DNA from: JAJPJX01 sp964568355
GTDB lineage: Bacteria; Acidobacteriota; Terriglobia; Bryobacterales; Bryobacteraceae
DNA length: 14,651 bases
Direction of reading: 5' to 3'
Assembly (NCBI GenBank): GCA_964568355.1
Contig: CAZMRK010000303.1
Location: 1 to 14,651, forward strand
The translations under genes were made by a program, and so were the position numbers. Shown in pieces: positions 1 to 7,264 of the stretch (position 1 is its first letter; every line of letters starts with the position of its first letter). Under the pieces are notes generated by a model. It was given only the letters and a program-made list of their open reading frames with translations. It did not search any database and was not told the origin of the DNA.

Positions 1-1289
1 TGGCCGCGGCGGCGGCCCTGGTGATGGCGGTGCTGCTTCTGTGGCGCTTTGAGCATACCCCCGCGGTCAGCGCGGCCGAACTGCTGCACAAAGCCGCGGC
101 CGCCGAGCGCTCCGCTCCCGTTGCCAAGCGGCGAATCCGGATCCGGGCCGGAAAGCGGAACTGGGAGCGCAATCGCGTCTCCGCAACCCCTTCCACCGAA
201 CTCGCCGAAGTGGAAAAGCTGTTCCTCCAGGCCGGCTATGACTGGCAGAATCCGCTGAGCGCCGAAGCCTTTTCGGAGTGGCGCTCGCGCCTGCGCGAGA
301 AGCGGGACGAAGTGGTGCTGCTGCCGCGGCCGCAGCACGTGGAATCCTACGTTATTCATACGTTCACCCCGGATGGCGTGGTCTCCGATGCCAGCCTGAC
401 TTTGCGGGCCGCAGACCTCCACGCGGTGTCCTGCACCCTGCGGTTCCGTTCCGATGAGACCATCGATCTCGCCGAAGTCTCCGACCAGGAACCGTCCGTT
501 TCCTCCCCCGAGCCGCCCCCGCCGCCCGTAGCAACTCCGCCCGCATCGAGTGAGCGTCGAGAGGCCGGGCACGGCGAAGAGTTGCGAGTGATCGCCGCGC
601 TGCACCACATCGGCGCCGATCTGGGCGAGCCGATCGAAGTCCGGCGCGACGGCGCCAATGTGCTGGTAACCGCCACGGGCCTGGATCCGCAGCGGCAGGA
701 AGAGGTACGCAGCACGCTGTCCTCGCTGGCAGGGGTGCAAGTGCAATGGAACGGCGTGCGCCGGAACGAGACCCATGCGGAGCTACCGCCGCGGCGCGCC
801 ACGCCCGCGCCCGAACGCGCCAATCCGCTGATCGCCGAATTGCAGGCCAGCCTGGGCGGGGAGACTTCGGTTACCGATCTCGCGGATCAGTTCATCGACC
901 ACACCGATGCAGCCATGGCGCGGGCATACGCGCTGCGCGCCCTGGCCCGGCGTTTCCCCGAAGAGACGGTCCGCTCCTGGAACTCCACCGATACCCGGAT
1001 CCTCCATGAGATCTTGCGGGATCACGTAGAAAAGCTCGCGGCTTCAGTGGAGACGATCCACCGGCTGCTGGCACCAGTTCTTCCGCCTGGAGACGCCGTG
1101 CCCGGGAGCCGGCCCGGCTGGCAGGGAGCTGCGGAGGCTATTTTGCTTTCCCTACAGCAGATGGACCAGTCGCTCAACGCCGGTTCGAGCGGCAGCGAAA
1201 CGAGCGAGGCCCGCAAAGCCCGGCTCGCTCAGGCACTGGCAGACCTGGATCAGGAGATCGCCAGGCTGCGCCGCGTGGTGGAACCATGA
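1..1289 (+). CDS. Membrane-anchored periplasmic protein with BON-like segment, 5'-truncated
   Basis: The open frame runs in from the left edge. The first visible residues are hydrophobic (poly-Ala, then LVMAVLLLW) and form only the end of a transmembrane helix, so the GTG at 21 and ATG at 24 would cut a membrane segment in half and are probably not the true start. Counting from the GTG, residues 11-150 form a soluble, presumably periplasmic region. Residues 157-175 are a proline-rich linker. Residues 185-245 have the spacing of a BON-like alpha/beta fold (DGANVLVTATG, then a helix and AGVQVQWNG). Residues 265-422 look helical and charged, with coiled-coil character at the end. I do not recognise a named family. 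The stop codon overlaps the next gene's start (ATGA), so it is probably translated together with the TonB receptor. One anchor plus a periplasmic domain beside a TonB receptor recalls FecR-type anti-sigma proteins, but the cytoplasmic part that would prove this lies outside the window. Confidence 0.75.
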   Translation, partial: AAAAALVMAVLLLWRFEHTPAVSAAELLHKAAAAERSAPVAKRRIRIRAGKRNWERNRVSATPSTELAEVEKLFLQAGYDWQNPLSAEAFSEWRSRLREKRDEVVLLPRPQHVESYVIHTFTPDGVVSDASLTLRAADLHAVSCTLRFRSDETIDLAEVSDQEPSVSSPEPPPPPVATPPASSERREAGHGEELRVIAALHHIGADLGEPIEVRRDGANVLVTATGLDPQRQEEVRSTLSSLAGVQVQWNGVRRNETHAELPPRRATPAPERANPLIAELQASLGGETSVTDLADQFIDHTDAAMARAYALRALARRFPEETVRSWNSTDTRILHEILRDHVEKLAASVETIHRLLAPVLPPGDAVPGSRPGWQGAAEAILLSLQQMDQSLNAGSSGSETSEARKARLAQALADLDQEIARLRRVVEP

Positions 1290-4200
1290 TCCGGGGCCTC
1301 GCTGCGCTCTGGCTGACCGCTGCGACCCTGGCAGCCGCCGGGGACGGCGTGCTGGCCGGCCTGATTCAAGACCGGACCGGAGCGGCCATGGTCTCGGCCA
1401 GCGTCACGGCAATGGACCAGGAGACCGGGATCCGCCGGTCCACGCACGCCGACGGCACCGGCGCTTATGAGATCGCCGCGCTTCCCCCGGGGCAGTACAA
1501 GCTCACCGTGCGCAAGCCCGGGTTTCAGACCATCGTGCGCTGGAATGTGGCGATCGGTTCCGGACAGGATGCCAGGCTCGACTTTGCGATGCAAGTGGGC
1601 AGCATGCACGAGGTCATCACCATCGAAGGCGGCCCGAATCCCATTCACACCGAAGATGGATCGGTGGGCACGGTGGTGGGCCGCAAGGCTATCGAGACGC
1701 TGCCGATCAACGGGCGGGGGGTTATGAGCCTGGTGGAGCTTTCGCCGGGCATTGTCGCCACTCCGGCGGCCGGCGGAGAGGCGGGCCAGTTCAGCGCCAA
1801 CGGCCTGCGGGCGAATACCAACTACTTCACCATAGACGGCGTCAGCGCCAACTCCGGCGTCACCAGCGGCGGGCTGCCCGCCCAGTTCGCCGGCGTCGCG
1901 CTGCCCGCCATGACGGCCTTCGGCAGCACGCACAACCTGGTCTCGCAGGATGCGCTGGACGAAGTGCACATTCTGACATCCAGCTTTGCGCCGCAGTACG
2001 GGCGGCTGCCGGGCGCGCAAGTGGCGCTAACTACCCGCTCCGGGTCCAATGAGTATCACGGATCGGTCTTCTATTCGCTGCGCAACGAGGCCCTCGATGC
2101 CAACGACTGGTTCGCCAATGCCAGCGGCGCCGGGCGCGGCCGTCTGCGTCTGAATCAGCGAGGAGCATCCCTGGGCGGCCCGCTGCGCCGCGACCGAACC
2201 TTCTTTTTCGCCTCCTATGAGGGCCTGCATCTGGATCAGCCCTATACGCAGATCGCAGCCACGCCATCGCCCGATATCCGCACGCGCGCCCCCCAAGAAT
2301 ACCAATCGATTCTGAATGGCTTTCCGCTGCCGACCGGCTCGAGTCTCACCACGGACATGTCTTCGCTGGTGGCGCGCTACTCGCGGCCGTCTCACGTGAA
2401 TACGGGGAGCCTGCGCATCGACCATGCGCTGAGCGAACGGGTAAATCTGTTCGGCCGGTATAACCAGGCGCCTTCCGATACTGAATCCGGTTTTACGCAG
2501 ATCGAGCGCCTGGACCTGCGGACCAGCAGTTTCACCCTCGGCGTGACGGCGCTGCTGCCTTCGGCGATCACCAATGATTTCCGCACCAATATCTGGAGCA
2601 CCAGCGCGGCCTCCCAGTGGCGGGCCAACAGCGCCGCCGGAGGGTCGCCGGTGGATTTCGCCGGCCTTCTGGGACCGCCGGAGCCGGCTTCTTCGGCGGC
2701 GTTCTACGGCATCGCCATCGGAGGGGTGGGCGCGCTTTATTCCGGGCAGAGCGGCCGGAACCACCAGAAGCAGTGGAACCTGGTAGACACGCTTTCCTTT
2801 CGCCGCGGGGCGCATGACGTGCGCCTGGGCATCGATTATCAGCGGCTGACCCCGGTGCGCGACACCGCGGCCAGCAGCATCACCGGCACGTGGAACAATC
2901 TGGCGGAATTTCTCTCCGGGACCGCTCCCGTGATCACCACCACGCGGGCACAGCAGGCTTCGGCGCTCATCGAGACGCTTTCCGTATTCGCCCAGGACAC
3001 CTGGAACGTCTCGCGGCGTCTCACGCTGATCTACGGACTGCGCTGGGAGCTGACTCCTCCTCCGGCCATCCGCGAACCCGGCTCCGCGTTTCCGGAAAGC
3101 AGAGTGAATATCCAGGGAGAGGAACCGGTGGCGGCCGACGCGGTGGGAACAAGCTTCCTGCCCGTGGCGGCGACCTCCGCTCCTCTGTGGAACACGCGAT
3201 ATACACAACTGGCGCCTCGCGTGGGGGCGGCCTTCCGCCTGGACGACCACTCCGTACTGCGCGCGGGGTGGGGCAAATTCTATGACCTGGGCTTCAGTAC
3301 GGCGCTCGATCCGATCAACGGCTTCCCGTTCAACCGCTGGCACTTCGACATGGCGGGCGGTTCATCGCTGGCCGCCGATGGTCCGTTCTACGGGCCGCGC
3401 CTGGCGCCCGACCTGCGGCTGCCCTATGCCTTCGAATGGAATGTAGCCTACGAGCGCGCCTTCACTCTCCGCGATATTCTCTCGCTGTCCTATGTAGGGT
3501 CGTCCGGGCACGACCTGCTGCGCTATGAAGGCATCCCCCAGCCGGGCACCCGCGTGGCCCAGTACGTAGTAGCAACCAACCAGGGCTCCTCCAACTATCA
3601 CGCACTCGAAGCCCAATACCGGCGGCGCCTGGGACGCAGCCTGCAAGGCACGGTCTCTTACACCTGGTCGCATGCCATTGACACGGGTTCCTGGGACTCC
3701 GGCCTGTACCTGGCGAATGGAAAGCTCTCCGCGGCGGACGATCGCGGCTCGTCGTCTTTCGATGTGCGCCATAACCTGACCGCGGGATTGTCGTATGCCA
3801 TGCCGCGACTGGGGCGCGGCCTGGTCCAGCAGCTTACCGGCGGTTGGGAATGGAGCGGGATGCTGCGCGCCCGTTCCGGATTTCCGATCGACGTGAAGAT
3901 GGGCGAAAACCTGCTGGGGTTGGGCTTCGACAATGTCGTGCGCCCGGACCTGGTGCCCGGTGTGCCGATCTGGCTTCCCGCCGAGACGATCGGGGGCAGG
4001 CGTCTGAATCCCGCGGCCTTCGCCCAGCCTGCGGGTCCCCAGGGAAATCTGGGACGCAATGCCATCACCGGAGCTGGAATGTGGCAGGTGGACCTGGCCC
4101 TGAAGCGCGCGTTTTCTCTCACCGAACAGGTGCGCTTTGAACTGGGCGTGGAGGCCTACAACGCGTTCAACCACGCCAATGCCGCCGACCCGGTCCGCTA

Positions 4201-4342
4201 TCTGGACAGCCCCTATTTCGGCACGCCGGTCTCTATGCTGAACCTCATGCTGGGCAGCGGCAGGGCGCGCAGCGGGCTCACGCCGGCATTTCAGATCGGC
4301 GGTCCGCGGTCCTTCGAAGTTACCGCTCGCTTCCGCTTCTGA
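1286..4342 (+). CDS. Oar-type TonB-dependent receptor (carboxypeptidase-regulatory-like N-terminus)
   Basis: A 1018-residue outer-membrane receptor. Residues 1-19 form a signal peptide (LAALWLTAATLAAAG). Residues 22-105 form a CarboxypepD_reg-like beta-sandwich (GLIQDRTGAAM, DGTGAYEIAALPPGQYKLTV, KPGFQ). A plug domain follows to about residue 255 (IETLPINGRG, LVELSPGI, NYFTIDGVSAN, VALTTRSGSNEYHG). The rest is a long beta-barrel with alternating aromatic strands (SVFYSLRNEALDANDWF, TFFFASYEG, SYVGSSGHDLLRYEG, TVSYTWSHAIDTGS) ending in the outer-membrane signature FEVTARFRF. Such proteins take up large substrates such as glycans, peptides or metal complexes using TonB energy. This subfamily is greatly expanded in Acidobacteria and its substrates are mostly unknown. 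The start overlaps the preceding stop by ATGA and a GGTGG lies just upstream, supporting translational coupling. No terminator is obvious after the stop. The family call is secure and the substrate cannot be read from the sequence. Confidence 0.93.
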   Translation: MIRGLAALWLTAATLAAAGDGVLAGLIQDRTGAAMVSASVTAMDQETGIRRSTHADGTGAYEIAALPPGQYKLTVRKPGFQTIVRWNVAIGSGQDARLDFAMQVGSMHEVITIEGGPNPIHTEDGSVGTVVGRKAIETLPINGRGVMSLVELSPGIVATPAAGGEAGQFSANGLRANTNYFTIDGVSANSGVTSGGLPAQFAGVALPAMTAFGSTHNLVSQDALDEVHILTSSFAPQYGRLPGAQVALTTRSGSNEYHGSVFYSLRNEALDANDWFANASGAGRGRLRLNQRGASLGGPLRRDRTFFFASYEGLHLDQPYTQIAATPSPDIRTRAPQEYQSILNGFPLPTGSSLTTDMSSLVARYSRPSHVNTGSLRIDHALSERVNLFGRYNQAPSDTESGFTQIERLDLRTSSFTLGVTALLPSAITNDFRTNIWSTSAASQWRANSAAGGSPVDFAGLLGPPEPASSAAFYGIAIGGVGALYSGQSGRNHQKQWNLVDTLSFRRGAHDVRLGIDYQRLTPVRDTAASSITGTWNNLAEFLSGTAPVITTTRAQQASALIETLSVFAQDTWNVSRRLTLIYGLRWELTPPPAIREPGSAFPESRVNIQGEEPVAADAVGTSFLPVAATSAPLWNTRYTQLAPRVGAAFRLDDHSVLRAGWGKFYDLGFSTALDPINGFPFNRWHFDMAGGSSLAADGPFYGPRLAPDLRLPYAFEWNVAYERAFTLRDILSLSYVGSSGHDLLRYEGIPQPGTRVAQYVVATNQGSSNYHALEAQYRRRLGRSLQGTVSYTWSHAIDTGSWDSGLYLANGKLSAADDRGSSSFDVRHNLTAGLSYAMPRLGRGLVQQLTGGWEWSGMLRARSGFPIDVKMGENLLGLGFDNVVRPDLVPGVPIWLPAETIGGRRLNPAAFAQPAGPQGNLGRNAITGAGMWQVDLALKRAFSLTEQVRFELGVEAYNAFNHANAADPVRYLDSPYFGTPVSMLNLMLGSGRARSGLTPAFQIGGPRSFEVTARFRF

Positions 4343-4390
4343 AGCCGTTTTGGAAGAACGCTTGCTCTTGCGCAACAGGTAAAGGATCAA

Positions 4391-4465
4391 CCCGGCGGTG
4401 ACCGTTTCTGCTGCTTCCGGGATATCCTTGGCCGCGCCGAAGAAGAGCAGCGTCAGGCGCGACAC
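4391..4465 (-). pseudogene. Possible MoaD-like N-terminal remnant
   Basis: Between the receptor and the stress-type gene, the minus strand reads from a GTG at 4465 as VSRLTLLFFGAAKDIPEAAE, followed by TVTAG. The pattern 'beta strand, LLFFG, A.x.K/R.D.I, acidic, ET' resembles the first 25 residues of the MoaD molybdopterin-synthase sulfur carrier. The first 17 codons almost all end in G or C, as real genes do here. After that the similarity ends, the frame runs into antisense of the receptor gene, and no C-terminal Gly-Gly follows. An in-frame stop lies upstream at 4484-4486. The other reading is a PEP-CTERM-like tail (IPEAAET, hydrophobic stretch, RKSKR), but its spacing is short and there is no protein upstream. 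Chance similarity is possible over so few residues. Confidence 0.22.
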
Positions 4466-4561
4466 GGGTGATCCACGATCAGATCATGAGAAGTGCTCCT
4501 CCACACGGAGCGCTGGGCGAAATGGGAGGGGATCGGAATTTCAAATGCTCCCCGAACGGTT

Positions 4562-5092
4562 ATGGAAACCGTTACGGGAATCTTCGAAACCAGTGAAGCC
4601 GCCCGGTTGGCGGCCAAGGAGCTCAGCCATCTGGGCTTCTTCAATGATCGCGTAAACCTGCTGATGCCGGGCGCCTCCGAGCAGCAGGTAACAAACCTGC
4701 CCACCTCGGAGACGGAGAAGCCCGGAGTGGGCGAAGCGATTGGTGGCGTGGTGGGAGCCGCGGTGGGCATCGCCGGCGGTTTCGATCTCGGTGCCGCGGT
4801 AGCGAGTTCCGTTGTACCCGGCGTGGGGCCGGTGATCGCCGTCGGGATCGCCGCTGCGGCCTTGCTGGGGATCGGCGGGGCGATGGGCGGCGCCAGGATC
4901 GGCTCGGCGACCGACGAGAATGCCGCGCCCGGAATTCCCGCCGACGAAGTGGCCTTCTATCGCGACGCACTCAAACGCGGCCAGTCGCTGGTGGTGGTTC
5001 TGGCGAACGGCAGGACGGAAGCCGCGCGGGCGCGTGAAGTGCTGGAACTGGCGGGCGCCTCTCGCATCGAACGGCCCAGCCACGTGGCTTGA
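4562..5092 (+). CDS. General stress protein 17M/YflT-like glycine-rich protein
   Basis: A 176-residue protein. Residues 1-38 (METVTGIFETSEAARLAAKE, then LGFFNDRVNLLMPG) match the N-terminal alpha/beta unit of YflT/GSP17M-type stress proteins. Residues 55-115 form a glycine-zipper region (GEAIGGVVGAAVGIAGG, VVPGVGPVIAVGIAAAALLG, IGGAMGGARIG) that could insert in or lie on the membrane. Residues 128-170 repeat an alpha/beta unit (DEVAFYRDALKRGQSLVVVL, then EAAREVLELAGA-like). The family is often linked to general stress or osmotic stress; its biochemical activity is unknown. The frame stays open upstream to a GTG at 4493, but the extra 23 residues do not look like the family, so I chose the ATG. 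No good Shine-Dalgarno sequence lies in front of it. A 5-bp hairpin (CGCGG-CAGCT-CCGCG, 5145-5159) follows without a T-tract, so it is a poor terminator. Confidence 0.82.
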   Translation: METVTGIFETSEAARLAAKELSHLGFFNDRVNLLMPGASEQQVTNLPTSETEKPGVGEAIGGVVGAAVGIAGGFDLGAAVASSVVPGVGPVIAVGIAAAALLGIGGAMGGARIGSATDENAAPGIPADEVAFYRDALKRGQSLVVVLANGRTEAARAREVLELAGASRIERPSHVA

Positions 5093-5198
5093 ACCGTGTG
5101 CCGCGGGGGCCACTGGTGTAGCAAAAAATTCCATGCATGATTTGCGCGGCAGCTCCGCGAAGCCAAGGAAAGTATAGGAACTGCATAGCGGCCAAAGT

Positions 5199-5246
5199 AT
5201 GAAAGCAGCCACTGGCGTTCTGCTTGCGGGCTTGGAGAGCATATGA
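5199..5246 (+). other. Possible 15-codon leader ORF overlapping the barrel gene start
   Basis: An ATG at 5199 opens a 15-codon frame (MKAATGVLLAGLESI) whose TGA stop at 5244-5246 overlaps the next gene's ATG at 5243 as ATGA. GGAGAG at 5234-5239 lies inside it and serves the downstream start. It could couple translation to the beta-barrel gene. Its own ribosome-binding site is poor, and a TATAGG -10-like element at 5173-5178 lacks a recognisable -35. Chance occurrence is quite possible. Confidence 0.2.
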
Positions 5247-5893
5247 GGTTAACGATTCTCGTTTTGCTCGGAGCAGCCGTTTCGGTTGTTTCGTCTCCGG
5301 CCGCCGATGATGAGCTGCCGATTTCTTTTGGCGTGAAAGCAGGTGTGCCGATCACCGATGCCTTCAATACCGTGAAGGGCGACCAGTCCAGTTACTTCAC
5401 GAATACGAAGCGCTACCTGATCGGTCCGACCTTCGAATTGCATCTTCCCCTACAGTTCTCTATCGAAGTAGATGCCCTCTACCGCCGTCTCGGATATGAC
5501 TACTATGAACCGCAGCCGGGCGGAGCCGTTTTCGCCAACACAACCGCGAACTCCTGGCAATTTCCGATATTGGTCAAGTGGGCTTTTCTCCCCGGTCCGG
5601 TGCGTCCGTTCGTCGATGTGGGCGCCTCGGTGCAGCATGTCAGCGGGATCGAGCAGATTCAGAGCTCGCTGGCGGCGATCGGCATTAAGACGGATCGTCC
5701 GGCGGAGTTCAATACCGCCACGGACGTCGGCCTGACGGTCGGCGGAGGCGTGCAGTTCAAGGTGGGACCGGTCCGCATCTCTCCGGAATTCCGCTACACC
5801 CGCTGGGGATCGGAGACCTTCCGCGATCCGGTACAGACCTTCCTCAATACCAACCGCAATCAGGGCGATTTCCTTCTCGGTCTCACGTTCTAA
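5243..5893 (+). CDS. Outer-membrane beta-barrel protein (OmpW/OMP_b-brl type)
   Basis: A 216-residue protein. Residues 1-21 are a signal peptide (LTILVLLGAAVSVVSSPAA). The mature part is a series of amphipathic beta strands separated by turns (ISFGVKAGVPITDAF, YLIGPTFELHLPLQFSIEVD, ALYRRLGYDYY, NSWQFPILVKWAF, VRPFVDVGASVQHVSGI, DVGLTVGGGVQFKVGPVRIS, PEFRYTRWG). It ends in GDFLLGLTF, and the C-terminal Phe is the usual outer-membrane insertion signal. Length and pattern fit a small barrel of about eight strands. Such proteins are abundant in Acidobacteria and their roles (adhesion, small hydrophobic solute passage, structure) are generally unknown. GGAGAG at 5234-5239 is a plausible ribosome-binding site, clearer than for most genes here. 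A hairpin terminator follows 11 bp after the stop, so this is likely the last gene of its transcript. Confidence 0.88.
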   Translation: MRLTILVLLGAAVSVVSSPAADDELPISFGVKAGVPITDAFNTVKGDQSSYFTNTKRYLIGPTFELHLPLQFSIEVDALYRRLGYDYYEPQPGGAVFANTTANSWQFPILVKWAFLPGPVRPFVDVGASVQHVSGIEQIQSSLAAIGIKTDRPAEFNTATDVGLTVGGGVQFKVGPVRISPEFRYTRWGSETFRDPVQTFLNTNRNQGDFLLGLTF

Positions 5894-5904
5894 TCGCAAG
5901 CAGC

Positions 5905-5937
5905 AAAAAAGGCGGGGGCATTTTCGATGCTCCCGCC
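5905..5937. terminator. Hairpin terminator, strongest on the minus strand
   Basis: A ten-pair stem (5911-5920 with 5928-5937, one G-U pair) encloses a seven-base loop (TTTTCGA). Six A residues precede it at 5905-5910. Read on the plus strand it follows the beta-barrel gene but has only a weak TCT tail. Read on the minus strand the A-run becomes six T residues right after the stem, a textbook intrinsic terminator. Confidence 0.75.
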
Positions 5938-6018
5938 TCTACCCTCGTGGATGAGTTTGTCCGCTTGCTTACGCGCTCGGTTCGGTGCCGGCTCTGATTC
6001 CTGTAGACCCGCGCATGC

Positions 6019-6048
6019 TGGAACGGCCGAGCGTGAGTGGGGTACAAT
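6019..6048 (+). promoter_or_regulatory. Candidate promoter of the esterase gene
   Basis: TACAAT at 6043-6048 is a good -10 element. The best -35 is weak (TGGAAC, 6019-6024, 18-nt spacer). Transcription would start near 6055, only about five bases before the ATG at 6060, and no Shine-Dalgarno sequence is present. This suggests a near-leaderless mRNA. Confidence 0.45.
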
Positions 6049-6059
6049 TGCCGCAATCC

Positions 6060-7217
6060 ATGACACGCAGACAACTCGGCAAACTGGCGGCGGGAGGCGC
6101 GGCTCTCTGGCCGCAGGTTCGGGCGGCAGCAGCCGATAGCGCTCCCGGCGGATACACGGGGGCCCTGGACGGCTTCGAGAGCAAGGTGCAGGCGGCGGAC
6201 TTCGATCCGGTAGCCTATTCCCGCAAACTGTATGAGTCAGCGCCGCTGCGCATGACGTTCCGGGCCCAGGATCGCAAACAGACGGAGGCCTGGCAGAAGC
6301 GGCTGCGGGCCAAAGTGAGCGAGTTGGTGGGTGGTTTCCCGGCCGAGCGCGCGGACCTGCGGTCCCAGACCCTGGAGGTGCGCGAGTTTCCGGCTTATCG
6401 CCGCGAGAAGTTCATCTTTCAAAGTAAGCCGGGATTGTATGTGCTGGCCTATCTGCTCACGCCCAAAACGCAGGGGCCGTTTGCGACCGTGGTCTGCGCC
6501 CCGGGACATGGACGCGGAGTCGACGACATCGTGGGCATCGACGAGCACGGGAAGGATCGCACCGATAAGGCCGGATACCAGCACGATTTCGCGCTCCAGG
6601 TCGTGGAGCACGGCATGGCGGCGGTCGCGATCGAGCAAATGGCCTTCGGCTGCCGGCGCGATCCGCGCACCAGGAAGCGCGGATTGGGCAACTCCGCCTG
6701 CCAGCCCACCGCGGGCGCGGCGCTTCTGCTGGGCCAGACGATGATCGGCTGGCGTGTCTACGACGTGATGCGCACCATCGATTGGATCGAGACGCGCAAG
6801 GAACTGGATTCGAAGCGCGTGGGCTGCATGGGTATCTCGGGCGGAGGCACCTGCACGACATTTTCGGCTGCGCTCGAGCCGCGCATCCGGGCGGCGATGA
6901 TCAGCGGTTATCTGAACACGTTTCGCGACAGCATTCTGAGCCTTTCCCACTGCATCGACAACTATGTGCCCGGCATTCTGAACTGGGCCGAGATGTACGA
7001 TGTCGCGGGACTGATCGCGCCGAGACCGCTGTTTGTGGAATCCGGCGAGAAGGACGATATCTTCCCCCTCCAGGCGAGTCTGGCGAGTTTCGCGCGGGTG
7101 AAGAAGGTCTATGAAGTGTTCGGAGCGGCCGACCTGGCACAGCAGGAGACTTTTGACGGGCCGCACAGTTTCTGGGGCGTCAAAGGGCTTCCGTTTCTGG
7201 CCAGGCACCTGGCGTAA
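6060..7217 (+). CDS. Tat-exported alpha/beta hydrolase (dienelactone hydrolase / acetyl-esterase type)
   Basis: A 385-residue predicted ester hydrolase. The N-terminus MTRRQLGKLAAGGAALW is a twin-arginine signal (Arg3-Arg4), with a likely cleavage after an Ala run (RAAAA). This decides the start: an ATG-less extension upstream to 5985 would bury the signal. The core shows the alpha/beta-hydrolase landmarks: TVVCAPGHGRG (oxyanion-hole loop, about residues 144-153), nucleophile elbow GISGGG with Ser260, acid in GEKDDIFP (Asp332 or Asp333), and His369 in DGPHSFW. The layout resembles the Abhydrolase_7 / acetyl xylan esterase-like group, enzymes that often remove acyl groups from plant or microbial glycans; the substrate here is unknown. 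Export as a folded protein to the periplasm or envelope is predicted. It appears to be transcribed alone and converges on the metalloregulator gene 47 bp downstream, without a clear terminator between them. Confidence 0.87.
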   Translation: MTRRQLGKLAAGGAALWPQVRAAAADSAPGGYTGALDGFESKVQAADFDPVAYSRKLYESAPLRMTFRAQDRKQTEAWQKRLRAKVSELVGGFPAERADLRSQTLEVREFPAYRREKFIFQSKPGLYVLAYLLTPKTQGPFATVVCAPGHGRGVDDIVGIDEHGKDRTDKAGYQHDFALQVVEHGMAAVAIEQMAFGCRRDPRTRKRGLGNSACQPTAGAALLLGQTMIGWRVYDVMRTIDWIETRKELDSKRVGCMGISGGGTCTTFSAALEPRIRAAMISGYLNTFRDSILSLSHCIDNYVPGILNWAEMYDVAGLIAPRPLFVESGEKDDIFPLQASLASFARVKKVYEVFGAADLAQQETFDGPHSFWGVKGLPFLARHLA

Positions 7218-7264
7218 GGCAAAAGAGCCAGCCCGGATGCACGTGGATGAGTCCCGGCGCCATT

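Noticed and set aside
2027..3343. 438-codon minus-strand open frame inside the first TonB receptor
   Set aside because: Its translation is Arg/Gly/Ala-rich without recognisable motifs and lies antisense to a well-supported receptor gene. Long antisense frames are expected in GC-rich DNA.
3362..4465. 367-codon minus-strand frame starting at the GTG at 4465
   Set aside because: Only its first 25 codons look gene-like (reported as a possible remnant). The remainder is antisense of the receptor.
4469..4486. Cluster of three GATC sites, with TGATC-CAC-GATCA as a short inverted repeat
   Set aside because: It is short, unsupported by any nearby regulator, and expected by chance at this scale.
4493..4561. 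Upstream GTG start for the stress-type protein
   Set aside because: The 23 extra residues do not resemble the family's N-terminus, whereas the ATG at 4562 gives the typical METVTGIFET beginning.
5144..5160. Small hairpin CGCGG-CAGCT-CCGCG after the stress-type gene
   Set aside because: It has only five pairs and no T-tract, so it is not supported as a terminator.
7218..7264. Repeated GGATG/CACGTG motifs between the esterase and DtxR-family genes
   Set aside because: The arms do not form a stable hairpin and no T-tract is correctly placed for either gene.
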